Origin: Sarcocystis neurona
Lineage: Eukaryota > Apicomplexa > Conoidasida > Eucoccidiorida > Sarcocystidae
NCBI GenBank assembly: GCA_000727475.1
Contig: KL647307.1
Location: 1,126,300 to 1,190,299, forward strand
DNA: 64,000 bases
Direction: 5' to 3'
Positions within the stretch are counted from its first letter, which is position 1, and each line of letters opens with the position of its first letter. Made by a program: the position numbers and the translations under genes. A model generated the notes under the pieces. That model saw nothing but the letters and a program-made list of their open reading frames with translations. It ran no database searches and had not been told where the DNA came from. Shown here one piece after another: positions 12,529 through 23,143 of this stretch.

Positions 12529-12819
12529 ATGGCGAGAGCTTCTGCTTTGAAGTGCTTTGTCAGATTCGGCTGTCTTCTTGCTGAGCTGTGCCTCTGGATG
12601 ATGCCGGCCACTTCTACGCGCGGTGTGGAAGACGCCAAAGATGCGTCAGTGAATTCAAGCGTCCGCACACGTAGAGACGCGGGCAGAGCCAAACAATTCT
12701 ACATCCTTATTAACGTACCTGGAGAGTCCAGTTCTAATGCTACTTTTTCGAATCCCGCAGGGTCCCTGATTATCAGCGTCATATCTCTTCATCCGTTTCC
12801 TTGGTTCGACGTGTTTTGA
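12529..12819 (+). CDS. Small ORF with signal-peptide-like N-terminus
   Basis: A 96-codon ATG-initiated plus-strand frame. After MARAS comes a hydrophobic stretch, CFVRFGCLLAELCLWMM, followed by a polar Thr/Ser/Arg/Glu region, which fits a secretory signal peptide or membrane anchor on a small secreted protein. The frame contains a possible acceptor, cccgcag, near its 3' end, so the last part may be chance read-through, or the ORF may be a first exon. No family is recognised, and there is no supporting neighbour. Confidence 0.25.
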   Translation: MARASALKCFVRFGCLLAELCLWMMPATSTRGVEDAKDASVNSSVRTRRDAGRAKQFYILINVPGESSSNATFSNPAGSLIISVISLHPFPWFDVF

Positions 12820-14179
12820 ACTCATTCACACACATACACACATGCAGACAAATACGCACTGCAGCAGAATCAGGAGCACCTCCATTACCATACGGACACA
12901 GCAACCCGACGCAGAGCCTGGGAGGACGGGACGCTAAGCGGCAGAGCGGCAGCAGCAGAGGAGCAGCAGCAGCTGAGGAGCAGCAGCAGCTGAGAACCCG
13001 CAGGAGAACAGCCGCAGCGCGGCCGAAAGCGTGTATTTATCTAGGTGTACATATGGATATGAGCGTATACACATATGTATATCTACACCTACACCTATAC
13101 CTACATCTATATCTATCTTTACCCTTATCTATATATATCTGTATATCTCTATACACACGTGTATATATGTATGGTGTCTGCATGTGCTGGCGCGTTGTGT
13201 CTGTGAGAAAACAGTTGGCAGCGCCGCTGCGCATGCGTCCGTGTGTGGAAGTGACTTCCTTGAATTTCTGCGTCCGTGGATCCTGTCCGCAAAAATAAAG
13301 CTGCGGACCTATCTGCGCGTCCTTCGCCACAGTCTTAAGCGGCTGCCTTTCGTTAAAGCCCAGAGATTTTTGCTGTGAGCTCCCGAGCGTGTCTATTTTT
13401 GCTCGCGAGTCGATGCTTGCAGTCTTTTCCGTGCCGTTGCCCTCCCTACACTTGTGTGTGTGAAGACACGTGTGTGCACGTATACCTGTATACGCGTTCA
13501 CCCGGGAATTTTTCACGCATTTTGATAGAGAGGAGTCTCTTCTTCCACGGGTTCTTCCCGTCCTCCCTCCATACTCGCGCGCGGTATCCTTCCTCGAGAC
13601 CGCTCGCAAAACTGCGGTCCCGCCGCGGTCCACCCAACGCATCATGCATCAACGACTCCCAACCCACACGACGCCCTCCCGTACAAAAAAGTACAAACAT
13701 ATACACATACGCATGTATATATATATGTATACTTGCCTGAACACACCTAAATCAAATGTACGCCCATTCGTGTGTACAGACAGACACGTCCGTATATGTG
13801 TGTGTGAGTGTGGGTGTCTCCCCCTCTGTCTCTCTCTCGCCCTCTCTATAGGTATATGTTTTTCCTGTGTATATACATATGTGAGGAAGGTCAGTGTACT
13901 TGCGCCTACGGAGATACTAGTGCCTATACGGACACAAGTCCGCAGGCAGCGCACACGGATACAAGAATACCACCACCCCGGAACGCGAAGGTCCTTGCGT
14001 CTCTGCGCTGTGTGTGTGGATATGATTAATTTCTTTCTGAGGGCCACCTACTCGTATACGTAACCCCAGCAGATGAGGAGGACGGATGCACAAATGTAGC
14101 GCTGTGGACAGCAAGTACGCCTAAAATATACGCGCATGACATAGCCAGTGGCATCACTACATTCCACGTACATTTGTCT
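12820..14179. other. Spacer with CAG tract and microsatellites
   Basis: A short CAG/GAG tract (about 12950-13020), tetranucleotide repeats (13070-13170) and CT runs (13820-13850). A minus-strand frame about 13446-13706 and a plus-strand frame about 13210-13378 look protein-like, but neither could be joined to another exon. Confidence 0.45.
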
Positions 14180-14830
14180 CTGTGTATCTCTCTCTATATA
14201 TACATACATATATGTGCGTAGAGCGAGAGCGGCTCGTATATTCATCTGTGTGTGGCTGCAGGGTCTGCATGGCCTGGACGCATGAAACTCGGCCTCACTT
14301 GTCTATAAACATGTAATGTGGCGTAGTCTCGCTCACTTTATATACATGTATATATATATATATTCACCTGTGTATGTATAGAACGCGAGCGGCTCCGCTA
14401 TCCATCCGTGTGTAGCTGCAGCCCCTGCATGCGTGGCTCAGTTTCAGATGTCTACACCGGCCGGGTTGCGTAGCTCACTCTAAACATATAGACGGCTACA
14501 TATATACATGTGTGCTTGCACATATATATGTATATATATAGCAAGAGCCGTGGATCCACTACCCGCCTGTGTATAGCTGGAGCGCTTTTGTGCCACTCAA
14601 ACGCGTAGAACCCGGCTACGATATCTACGCATATGTAGTGTACCTTAGTCTCTCTATATGGACTGCTAGATATATATGTTTATATATATATATATGCGTA
14701 ATTCTACCGGGAGCCACGGATCCGTATCCACCTGTATTCAGGTGTTTCTACACGTGTATTGTAGCTTAGTCTCTTTATATAGACTGTTAAATTTATATGT
14801 TTGTATATGCACATGCAGCGAGAGCCAAGG
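14180..14830. repeat. Diverged tandem repeat array, irregular units of roughly 130-200 bp
   Basis: Four to five units share an ordered set of elements: a gagagc/gagcgg element, a catctgtgtgtggctgcag-like element, a gcgtagtctcgctcact-like element and a TA/tatatg run. Element starts are near 14221, 14384, 14543, 14706 and 14819. Similarity decays between copies. It is not coding. Confidence 0.65.
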
Positions 14831-14959
14831 ATCTGGGACGTTGCCAGAAATCCCACAGGAGCACGTACACAGACAAATACATAGAGCAGCGGGGCGTGAA
14901 TTTGGGAGGGAGGCTGCTCGGACGCACGAGGCTCCTGCGGCGGTACAAACGAACGTAGA

Positions 14960-16702
14960 GCAGCAGCAGCAGCAGGTGCCACGGCGGGGTTGTCGCCACA
15001 GCGGCAGGAGAGACCGACCTGGAAGCAGCAACTGGAGGCGAAGCGGGAGTGACAGCAGTGTGGCAGCAGGAGCCAGGTGACTGCAACGGCAGCAGGCTAT
15101 CGCCCCGCGGCAGCACGAAGCTTTGGCGCAGCAGCAGCAGCAGGATTGAGGACGAAAATGTCAGGAGGCGCGATGCGGCGGCAAGGACAGCTGTCATAGG
15201 AAAGGCATGGCTAGAGTCGCTGCAGCAACAGCAGCAGCAACAGCCTGAGATAGGCGAAGAAGGACTGGAGAGGTGGCGGGCGCGCATCTGTTGCTGCTGT
15301 TGCTGCTTCCGTGTGTTGCCACCGCTGCACCCAGCGCTGCTGATGCTGTTGCCGTGTGGCGAGGCGCCGGTTTGCTCTCTCAGAGATTCTCTGCTGCTTT
15401 TCGGTAGAACGCTGGTGCTGTTCGAAGTCGCAGGAGCAGCCTCCGCTGCTGCAGCAGCAGCAGCACGGGCCGCATGCGATGCTGAATCTCGAGAGCTTCT
15501 GCGGGTGGTCTGTCCCCCGCTCCTTTTGCTGCTGCTGTCCCACCGCTGGCGCGTCAGCTGCTGCAGCTGCTGTAGCTGTTTGCCACGTCAGAGAAACGGC
15601 AGCAGCAGCGGCAGCTGCTGTGGCGATACACCGCGTCGCGTCTTTAGCAGCAGCAACACATGCACCAGCAGGCCTCGCGGCGGCCCCTGCTGCTGCTGCA
15701 GCTGCTGCCGGCGTGCCGTCGTCTGTAGCGTCAGCAGCAAACGCCACGTATGAGACCGCTTCGAAGCGGTGTGTGACTTCTGCGATGGGGTGGACTGTGA
15801 AGGCTGCTGCTGCGCTCCCTACTAAAGTGACACGTAGCTCGCTATTACGACCAGCCCCCCCGGCAACAACGCCGGCTACGCGTAACGCTGCAGTGAGGCG
15901 GGGGCTCTTGACTGCTCTGCACTGCAGCGCCTGCGCCTTCGCCGCTCTGCCTACAGCTCGTCTGCCAGCACGCGACGCATGTGAAACGGCAGCAGCAGCC
16001 CCCGCACCCAAAGCCTCCTGCGAACGAGTAGCAGCAGCAGCAGCCGGACGTGCAACAGCAGCAGCAGCAGGGCTCGCGGAAGCAGCAGCTGCAGCTCATT
16101 CTGCAGTAGGCCTAACGCATACCGCAGCAGCTACAGTAGGAGGTGCAGCATTTCCAGCAGCAGGTGCTGCTCGAGCAGCGTCTCCAGCAGCAGCAGCAGC
16201 AGGACCAGCGTCTCCAGCACCAGCAGCAGCAGGACCAGCTTCTCCAGCAGTAGCAGCAGGATCAGCGTCTTCAACACCACCAGCAGCCGCAGCGGCATGT
16301 GCCACTTCAGCGACGGTACCCGCAATACAAGCAGGGTCGTCGTCAGCAGCAACAGTGTCAGCAAGGGCAGCCTTAGCGGCCTCACGAGCAGCAGCAGTAA
16401 CGACGCCAACCCTTTCAAAAAGAGCAGCGCCTCCAGGAGAAGCGCCAGCAGCACACACAGGAGAGCGGGCTACTGTTGATGCTGCGGCGTCACCTTCTGA
16501 AGCAGCAGCAGCAGCTGCTGTAGCCTGTCACACCGGCGCTACAGCAGCCATCCCGACCGCCTCTGCAGAGCCTCAGGTGTTGGCAACAGAAGCAGCAGTC
16601 ATGAACACGCAGGAATATGTGGGCGACGTTTCGACTGAGCAAAGCGCTGCAGCAGCAGAACCAGCAGCCCTAGCTGTTCTGGGTAAGATGAACCTTACGT
16701 GA
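14960..16702 (+). CDS. Ala/Gln-rich hypothetical coding region
   Basis: Plus-strand, CAG-rich. One frame from about 14960 to 15600 is acidic then Ser/Arg-rich, with a Gln run and segments such as GKAWLESL and SLLLFGRTLVLFEVAG. A second frame, open to a TGA-type stop at 16700-16702, is strongly Ala-rich, with non-repeat islands such as NTQEYVGDVSTEQ near its end. An intron or frame change between them is needed and was not resolved. Minus-strand frames over 15700-16460 are also open and Ala-rich, so the strand of the second part is inferred only from sense CAG. No domain is recognised. Confidence 0.35.
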
Positions 16703-17826
16703 AGTAGGTGAGCTAGGAACAACACTACCAACGCAGTCTGCTGTCTTGAGCCCTTCTTGCGCGCATGCAACCCGACAGCACGACTTCACGCTGGCAATGC
16801 CGTCCTGCTGCTGCTCCTGCATGTTGGCGCGCTGTGTTCACGCTGGTGCTGCCGACCTACTTCTCGCGCCAGGGCTGCTACGCCGTGCTGCCTCTCTGTC
16901 CCTTTCTTTCGCCCGTTGTTTGGGCAGTGGCGGAGGGCGGAGAGTCTGCTTCTGCTGCTCGCACGGCTGCCGTAGCTGCAGCTGCAAGCGGTTCTGCTGT
17001 TGCGCGTTGCGTTAGTATCACTGGTGCTGCGGGAGCTGCTGCTGTTCCACGCGCAGCCACAAGCATCACTGCTGCTTCCGAGCATTGAAGCCTCCTCACC
17101 TGTCTTTCCGCCGGTCCTGTCGACTAAGTTGATTTGTCGAAAATGGCTGCTGGTGGGTCAGCTGCGGGTCCGGGAGTTGTTGCTTCTGTTTTCGCTGCTG
17201 CCGGGGCTGCTACAGCTAGCGGGGATGACGCTGCTGCTGCTGCCCTCGCTGGTGCTGCTGCTGTTGAGACACAGTGCTGCGCTGCTGCTGCTTGCAGTAG
17301 CTTCCCTTTCCTGCAGAGTACCTTCGGGCTTCGCTTATTCAAAATTTGCACGCACCGAAAAGGGCGCATATTCCCCTCTGCATTGACGTGCACACACGTA
17401 CGCTCTTCTACTATTCTACTTAAGTCCACACGTGTTGGTCCACGTATATGTGTGCGCATCCCCATGTATATATGCAGCTTTATATAGGCATATACATCCA
17501 TGTGTATATAGGGATTTTTGCCCTATAAGACGTATGCATGCACCTGTATCTCTCTGTGGACTCATCCGTGTCTTTCCCTCCCTGCGTCTCTCTTTTTCTC
17601 TCCACATATATATGCGTACAAGTGCATATGTGTACACATACATACATCCACACGTAAATATATAAATACACATACATATATACGTGTATATATATATATA
17701 CTTCTGTGTACGATTACATATGTGTCCCGACGGTATGGGTTTGGCACTGTTGTTGCGGTGTAGATGGCGTCTTGCCGATGTGGCTGTGTGTGGGGCGCTG
17801 GTGCCGCTGCTACGGCATCGCTGCAG
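16703..17826 (+). other. CTG-rich block and microsatellite
   Basis: CTG/TGC/GCT triplets about 16800-17300 end at cttttcctgcag-like acceptor sequence near 17323. A short frame after it (17324-17385), ending in a TGA, could be a terminal exon. 17440-17710 is TA/GT microsatellite. Confidence 0.4.
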
Positions 17827-18546
17827 CGGCTGTGGCAGCAGCACGTCGACTGTCTGTCCGTCGCGTCAAAGCAGCAGAATTAGACGGGACAGCAGGAGAG
17901 ATGGCTCTGCTGCCGTACGCAAGAAAAGTTATATTTGGCCCCACTGTCTCGCCTCGCGCTGTGAAAGAACTCCTTGCACTGCAGCAGCTGTTCTGCGTCT
18001 CGGGTACCGAGTGAGCAAAGACAAAAACAAGCAGCAACAGCAACAGCACGGAGTCCTCTTCGCTGCGGTTGGAGACGCAGCAGCAGCAGCACAGAGAGCA
18101 ACACACTGTCGCGGTCAGCAGCAGCTGCGGGCGGGGTGCAGCGGTTTCCGGTGCGATGCTGAAAAAGCAGCAGCAGATAACAGACAGCACGTACAGCAGC
18201 AGCGGCAGCAGCAGCGGAAGCAGCAGCGGCAGCAGCAGCGGCAGCAGTAGCGGCAGCATGAACAAGGTGCAGAAAGAGCTGGAGCAGATACAGGAGCAGC
18301 AGGGGAGAGTCACCACCTGCGGCAGGGAGGGCAGCAGCACCAGACCTAGCAGCAGCAGCACCAGCAGCAGGTCTGGCTGCAGCCGCATATCCAGCAACCA
18401 CAGCTGTAGAAGCAGCCACGCCAGCAGCGGCAGATCTATCGAGAGCAGCAAGGACAGGAGCTGCTTCAGCAGGAAGTCCAGAGGCAGTGTGTGACATACA
18501 CACAAAGAAGCGGCAGCTGGTCTGCACCCTGAAGAGCAGAGAATAG
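17827..18546 (+). CDS. Hypothetical exons, Ser/Ala/Gln repeats
   Basis: Exon 17827-18003 (177 nt, phase 1 in and out) follows a ctgcag acceptor and ends at GTACCG. It encodes a conserved-looking segment with ARKVIFGPTVSPRAVKELL. After it, 18060-18500 is a plus-strand CAG tract that can be read as (SSSG)n-type Ser repeats, Ala repeats or Gln repeats. The Ala frame runs to a TAG at 18544-18546 with a non-repeat tail, AVCDIHTKKRQLVCTLKSRE, while the Ser frame stops at 18494. The correct splice and frame are not settled. No family is recognised. Confidence 0.35.
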
Positions 18547-18689
18547 AAGCACATGAAATTGCCTACGCTTCGTGAGGCAGATGCGGGCAAAAGATATGCG
18601 ACTCACGTGCCTATGCTGTACGCAGACATATATACGGTTATATATGGAACATGTAGTATAACTACCCAAGTACAACTATGTACCCATAT

Positions 18690-18786
18690 GTGTATGCAAC
18701 TACATATAGATATGTATACATATGTCTCTCTCTCTCCATATATATATATATATATATATGTACAGATATGTGTACATATGTCTCTA

Positions 18787-18817
<31 letters not shown>

Positions 18818-19690
18818 CTGTATCAATATATATATGGCTATGTATACAGATGTCTCTATCTCTCTCTCCATGTATATATATATATATATCTATATCTATA
18901 TGTATATGTATACATATGCCTCTATCTCTCTCTCTACATATATATATATATCNNNNNNNNNNNNNNNNNNNNNNNNNNNNNNNNNNNNNNNNNNNNNNNN
19001 NNNNNNNNNNNNNNNNNNNNNNNNNNNNNNNNNNNNNNNNNNNNNNNNNNNNNNNNNNNNNNNNNNNNNNNNNNNNNNNNNNNNNNNNNNNNNNNNNNNN
19101 NNNNNNNNNNNNNNNNNNNNNNNNNNNNNNNNNNNNNNNNNNNNNNNNNNNNNNNNNNNNNNNNNNNNNNNNNNNNNNNNNNNNNNNNNNNNNNNNNNNN
19201 NNNNNNNNNNNNNNNNNNNNNNNNNNNNNNNNNNNNNNNNNNNNNNNNNNNNNNNNNNNNNNNNNNNNNNNNNNNNNNNNNNNNNNNNNNNNNNNNNNNN
19301 NNNNNNNNNNNNNNNNNNNNNNNNNNNNNNNNNNNNNNNNNNNNNNNNNNNNNNNNNNNNNNNNNNNNNNNNNNNNNNNNNNNNNNNNNNNNNNNNNNNN
19401 NNNNNNNNNNNNNNNNNNNNNNNNNNNNNNNNNNNNNNNNNNNNNNNNNNNNNNNNNNNNNNNNNNNNNNNNNNNNNNNNNNNNNNNNNNNNNNNNNNNN
19501 NTATATATATATACATATGTCTCTATCTCTCTCTCTCTCCATACATATATATATATATATATATATGTGGATATGTATACATATGTCTCTCTCTCTCTAC
19601 ATATATATCTGTATATATGTATTAATATGTATACATATGTCCCTATCTCTCTGTCTCTCTCTCTCTGTATATATATAAACATATTTGTAC
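18690..19690. repeat. CT/TA minisatellite flanking the gap
   Basis: Units of roughly 60 bp with the order tatacatatgtctct, (ctctat)n, (ta)n repeat at least four times before the gap and three times after it. The array very probably fills the gap and caused it. Confidence 0.85.
18953..19501. other. Assembly gap (549 N)
   Basis: A run of N with the same minisatellite on both sides. Its length may be an estimate. Frames crossing it are meaningless. Confidence 0.99.
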
Positions 19691-20165
19691 ACGTTCGTAT
19701 GTAGGTAGCCATACAGCGTTTGCGTACGGGAGCGGGGCAGCCCGAGGATCGTCACGCCGGTGGTGGAATGGGCGGAGAGTGCGACGAAGGTGGGCAGCGC
19801 CGATATATTCTATATATGTGCATCTGCGTATGGCCATCCTTGTCTCAGTACTTTCCTTACCGCCCGTGGATAAGTGTGTGGTACGAGAATAAAGTCGTAT
19901 ATATTCGGGCGAGATTTCTGACCACATTCATATATATATAAAAGAAGAAGTATTCTGTGTCTGCATGTATAAACCTTCATATGCAAGCGCGTTTGCAGCT
20001 TCAGATGAAAACGGCACCACCCATGTGTTTGCATGTAAATGCAGGAGTTATTCTCCAAATAGTGCGTCCGCAATGTAATTTGCGTATATACATATGTATA
20101 TGCGCATACACTTGCATATATGTATTTACATGTGGAGAGAAAGGTAGAGCAGAAGAGGCTGAAGA

Positions 20166-20610
20166 GAGCGATCGCGTGGTGGGAGGTCGGGTGCTGCAGA
20201 GAGAGCAGAGCGGGAGCCAAGATGTGACGCAGCAGCAAAAGCAGAAACGGCGGACGGAGACTTGTCGCTGTCCCATAAATACCGGCGTCTTCTGCAGCAG
20301 CTGATGGATGCTGCTAGTGAAAACGCATTTGAAGACACCGGGGATCCACACAAATATTTGGCACCATCTGTATTTATCCACGGACAGATACACATATACA
20401 TATATTTATATGTACTTATTCATGTATGTACACTTGTACATATCCTTACGTATACGTATTCTTGTGTGTACATATGTATATATATGTATATAGGTATATA
20501 CGTGTACGTGTCTGCTGTAGTGGTGGCATACATCCGTGGGACTGACTGATAGAAGCGAAGGGGAAGCACCGCCAATGCAACAGGAGCGTCAGGAACTCAT
20601 GCACCAGTAG
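20166..20610 (+). CDS. C-terminal exons of hypothetical protein
   Basis: The frame opens after an in-frame TGA at 20160-20162. It encodes an Arg/Glu/Ala-rich part and then a helical segment containing HKYRRLLQQLMDAASENAF. It reaches donor GTATTT at 20370 in phase 0. The next exon, 20521-20610, starts in phase 0 after ctgctgtag and reads WWHTSVGLTDRSEG, then a Gln/Glu-rich end and TAG. The 151-nt intron is TA/GT-rich. The first exon's 5' limit is unknown and it probably belongs to a longer plus-strand gene, perhaps with the exons at 17.8 or 15 kb. No family is recognised. Confidence 0.45.
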
Positions 20611-21002
20611 CGGGTCTTCAACAGCACACACCCGTGGCTGCTGCAGATTTACATATGTCAATTAAAAATATATATGGAGAGAGAGACAGAGATGCATTAC
20701 TGCACGTGTAGTTACATATACTCAAGGAGATACACTCTCTGGAGAGAATATATAAATATTTTTTATACATACAGAGAGAGCCCCGGCAGCAGCAAGAGCT
20801 GTTGCGTGTGCATTAGCAGGTACCGCGTTCTCTTGCATGTCTAACAAGCAACAGCACCAACAGCAGTGTGTACCATGGACAAATATATAGTATAGGCTCG
20901 TATACGCATATATGTTATATAACATATATATATACATATATGTGTGTTTAAGGTGACTTATGTATGCGCTTATGTGTAATATAGTACATATGTATATGAT
21001 AA

Positions 21003-21033
<31 letters not shown>

Positions 21034-21683
21034 ATACACACACTATACGTGTATATATACATAGTACATATGTATATATATAGTATACATATATATATAT
21101 ATGTATATACAGATATATGTATGTGTATATATATATACAGGTATACGTATATATTTAGGCGTATGTATATATAATGTGAATTACGTACTTATGTGTGTAC
21201 TCCTTTATGTGTGTATCATTCTGTCTATCCATCTATCTATCTACCTATCTATCTATCTATATATATATATCTCTACATGTATATACATATATATGTGCAT
21301 ATATATTTGTATACACAAGCTACCTTATTGCTTTACTATTTTGAATGCCGCTTGTACAGGCCTGTTTCCACTCATTTACGGATTCTTCAATCTCCCGTAA
21401 GCCTTCTTGAAGAGAGCGAGAAGCAGGACCTGTATCATCAGCAGCAGCAGTGTACCAGCAGCAGCAGCAGTAGCGGGGCAATGCAGCGGGAACAGCAGTA
21501 GGGGCTTAGTCGTAGCAGGAGTAAAGTAGACCAGATTTACACAGCAAAACAGAACAAGTGACGTGAGATATTTGCACGGTGGTACTATCGCTGCGAGCGT
21601 GCACAGGTGGCCGCTTCCACATAGCCTTCTACGGCTGCTTCATACGTACTGCTGCCGCTTGATCTGTGTAATTGCTGCTGGAT
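20611..21683. other. TA-rich spacer with short CAG exon-like frame
   Basis: Dense TA microsatellite 20880-21180 and an (ATCT)n run about 21223-21262. A plus-strand frame about 21320-21501 ends in Gln and Ser runs from CAG repeats and may be an exon, but it has no partner. Confidence 0.5.
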
Positions 21684-22637
21684 CTATACTGCGGCAGCTG
21701 CTGTTGTTGCTGCTGTTGCGCTGCTGCTACATCTTCGTTGCTGCTGCTGCGGTGTCGGCTGTTGGTGATGTTGCTGCTGTTGCTGAGGAGGCGGTGGTCT
21801 TTCTTCTGCGCGGCTGTCGCAGCTTCCGACGGTGCGGCTGCTGTTTCGCTGCTGCGTGCAGAGCCGAGCTTGCGCGTTACGCAATATCTGCTGCACTGCT
21901 TGACCTGCTGGTGCTCCCACACTTTTGCCACATCTTTCACCTGCTGCTGCGGAGCCCGTCGGCCTTGCCGTTGCTACCAGAGCCTTTGCTGCTGTCCAAC
22001 GTCGTGGGTATAGTTTGCGTCTGCTCCACCTGCTGCTGCTGCTGCCGACTACAACTTCGTTCTGCTGCAGCTCCCCTGCGACTGCTGCACCTCTTGCGGC
22101 AGATGCTGCTGCTACCTGCCCCAGTACGCGCGCAGCTGCCGTGCCTCGCTGTGAGAATAGCTGCTCTTCTTGTTCTCCTTCTCCTTTCTCTGTTGCCGAG
22201 GCTGTTCCTGCTGCGGAGTTGCAGGAACGCGTTGCCCGTCTGCTGCCCTGAGGCTTCTCCAATTTCATCGCTGCAACACATAGGCACAAACACAACGCCT
22301 GTAGCTGCTCGCAGCTCCCGTACGTCCGTTCCTTGGTCGTCGACGGTCTGATGCTCTCCTTTTCCCTCTCCTATACTGCCTCTTCTGGCTGCTGCTGCTG
22401 CTCCTGCCCCTGCTGCTGCTTGTACGCGCCCAAACGCTGCGGCTGGGGGCCCTGGCTGAGCGATGACGCCAACGTGCTCGGTCCTGCCCGAGAGCCTGCA
22501 CGTTGCTGCTGCCTCTTCTCCGTGTGAATGCTGTGCTGCTGCTGAGGTATAGCTTCTTTGTCGCTAGCTGCACATGTCATGGGTCTTTGATGTACCTGCT
22601 GTTTACCCACTAGCTCAGGTATTCTAGCCTGTTGCAT
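21684..22637 (-). CDS. Gln/Ala/Ser-rich hypothetical protein (minus)
   Basis: A minus-strand ATG at 22637-22635 opens a frame of about 88 codons with MQQARIPELV and several Gln runs. Downstream, a second minus frame (about 22295-21684) is Ala/Arg/Gln-rich with low-repeat stretches such as AVQQILRNAQARLC. The join is unresolved: the only phase-matched intron found (22376-22348) would be 29 nt, which is implausibly short. The strand is chosen because CAG is on the minus strand here. The rival view is that the block is a CTG-rich intron of a plus-strand gene, but no exon follows it directly. No domain is recognised. Confidence 0.35.
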
Positions 22638-22712
22638 CTACGCGTCTCTTCAAAAGCACAGATATACACAAGCACGTACGACCACGTGTATGTATGCATA
22701 TGTAGATATATA

Positions 22713-22933
22713 TGTATATATTAAAGTAGGTGTACACGCGTGTGTACGGACACGTGTATGGACACACATATGTATATGTTAATATATATTTAGGTAGAGA
22801 TATATAGTCAGTACTTTTGACATATACACATGCGTGTACGACCAGGTGTATGTGTACACAATATATTAACATATACATATGTGTGTCCATACACGTGTCC
22901 GTACACACGCGTGTACATCTACTTTAATATATG
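22713..22933. repeat. Long inverted repeat, about 70-bp arms
   Basis: The left arm (about 22713-22786) and right arm (about 22860-22933) are near-perfect reverse complements over at least 65 bp with one clear mismatch, separated by about 73 bp. The arms contain the palindrome-rich core acacgcgtgtgtacggacac. The loop repeats part of the left flank directly (tacgaccaggtgtatgt against tacgaccacgtgtatgt). Confidence 0.9.
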
Positions 22934-23143
22934 TATGTATATGTATATATATATAAACACGTTATATATTCGAGGAGGAAAAAAAGAGGTAGAGATCAAA
23001 AAAGAGATGGGATGCTGTTCATGCTGGAGGCCCAGTCTTCCGTTGCGCTGCTGGTGCTGACGTGCGTTGCGCTGCAGCGGGGAGTGTGGTTGCTGCTGGG
23101 GCTGCTAAAGTGTTGCATTTGCTGAGGTTTTCATCTGTTGCAG

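Noticed and set aside
18553..19704. Long ORFs across the N run
   Set aside because: Product of Ns and Tyr/Ile microsatellite.
21563..22351. 262-codon Leu-rich plus-strand ORF
   Set aside because: CTG-repeat translation; the minus-strand CAG reading with an ATG is preferred.
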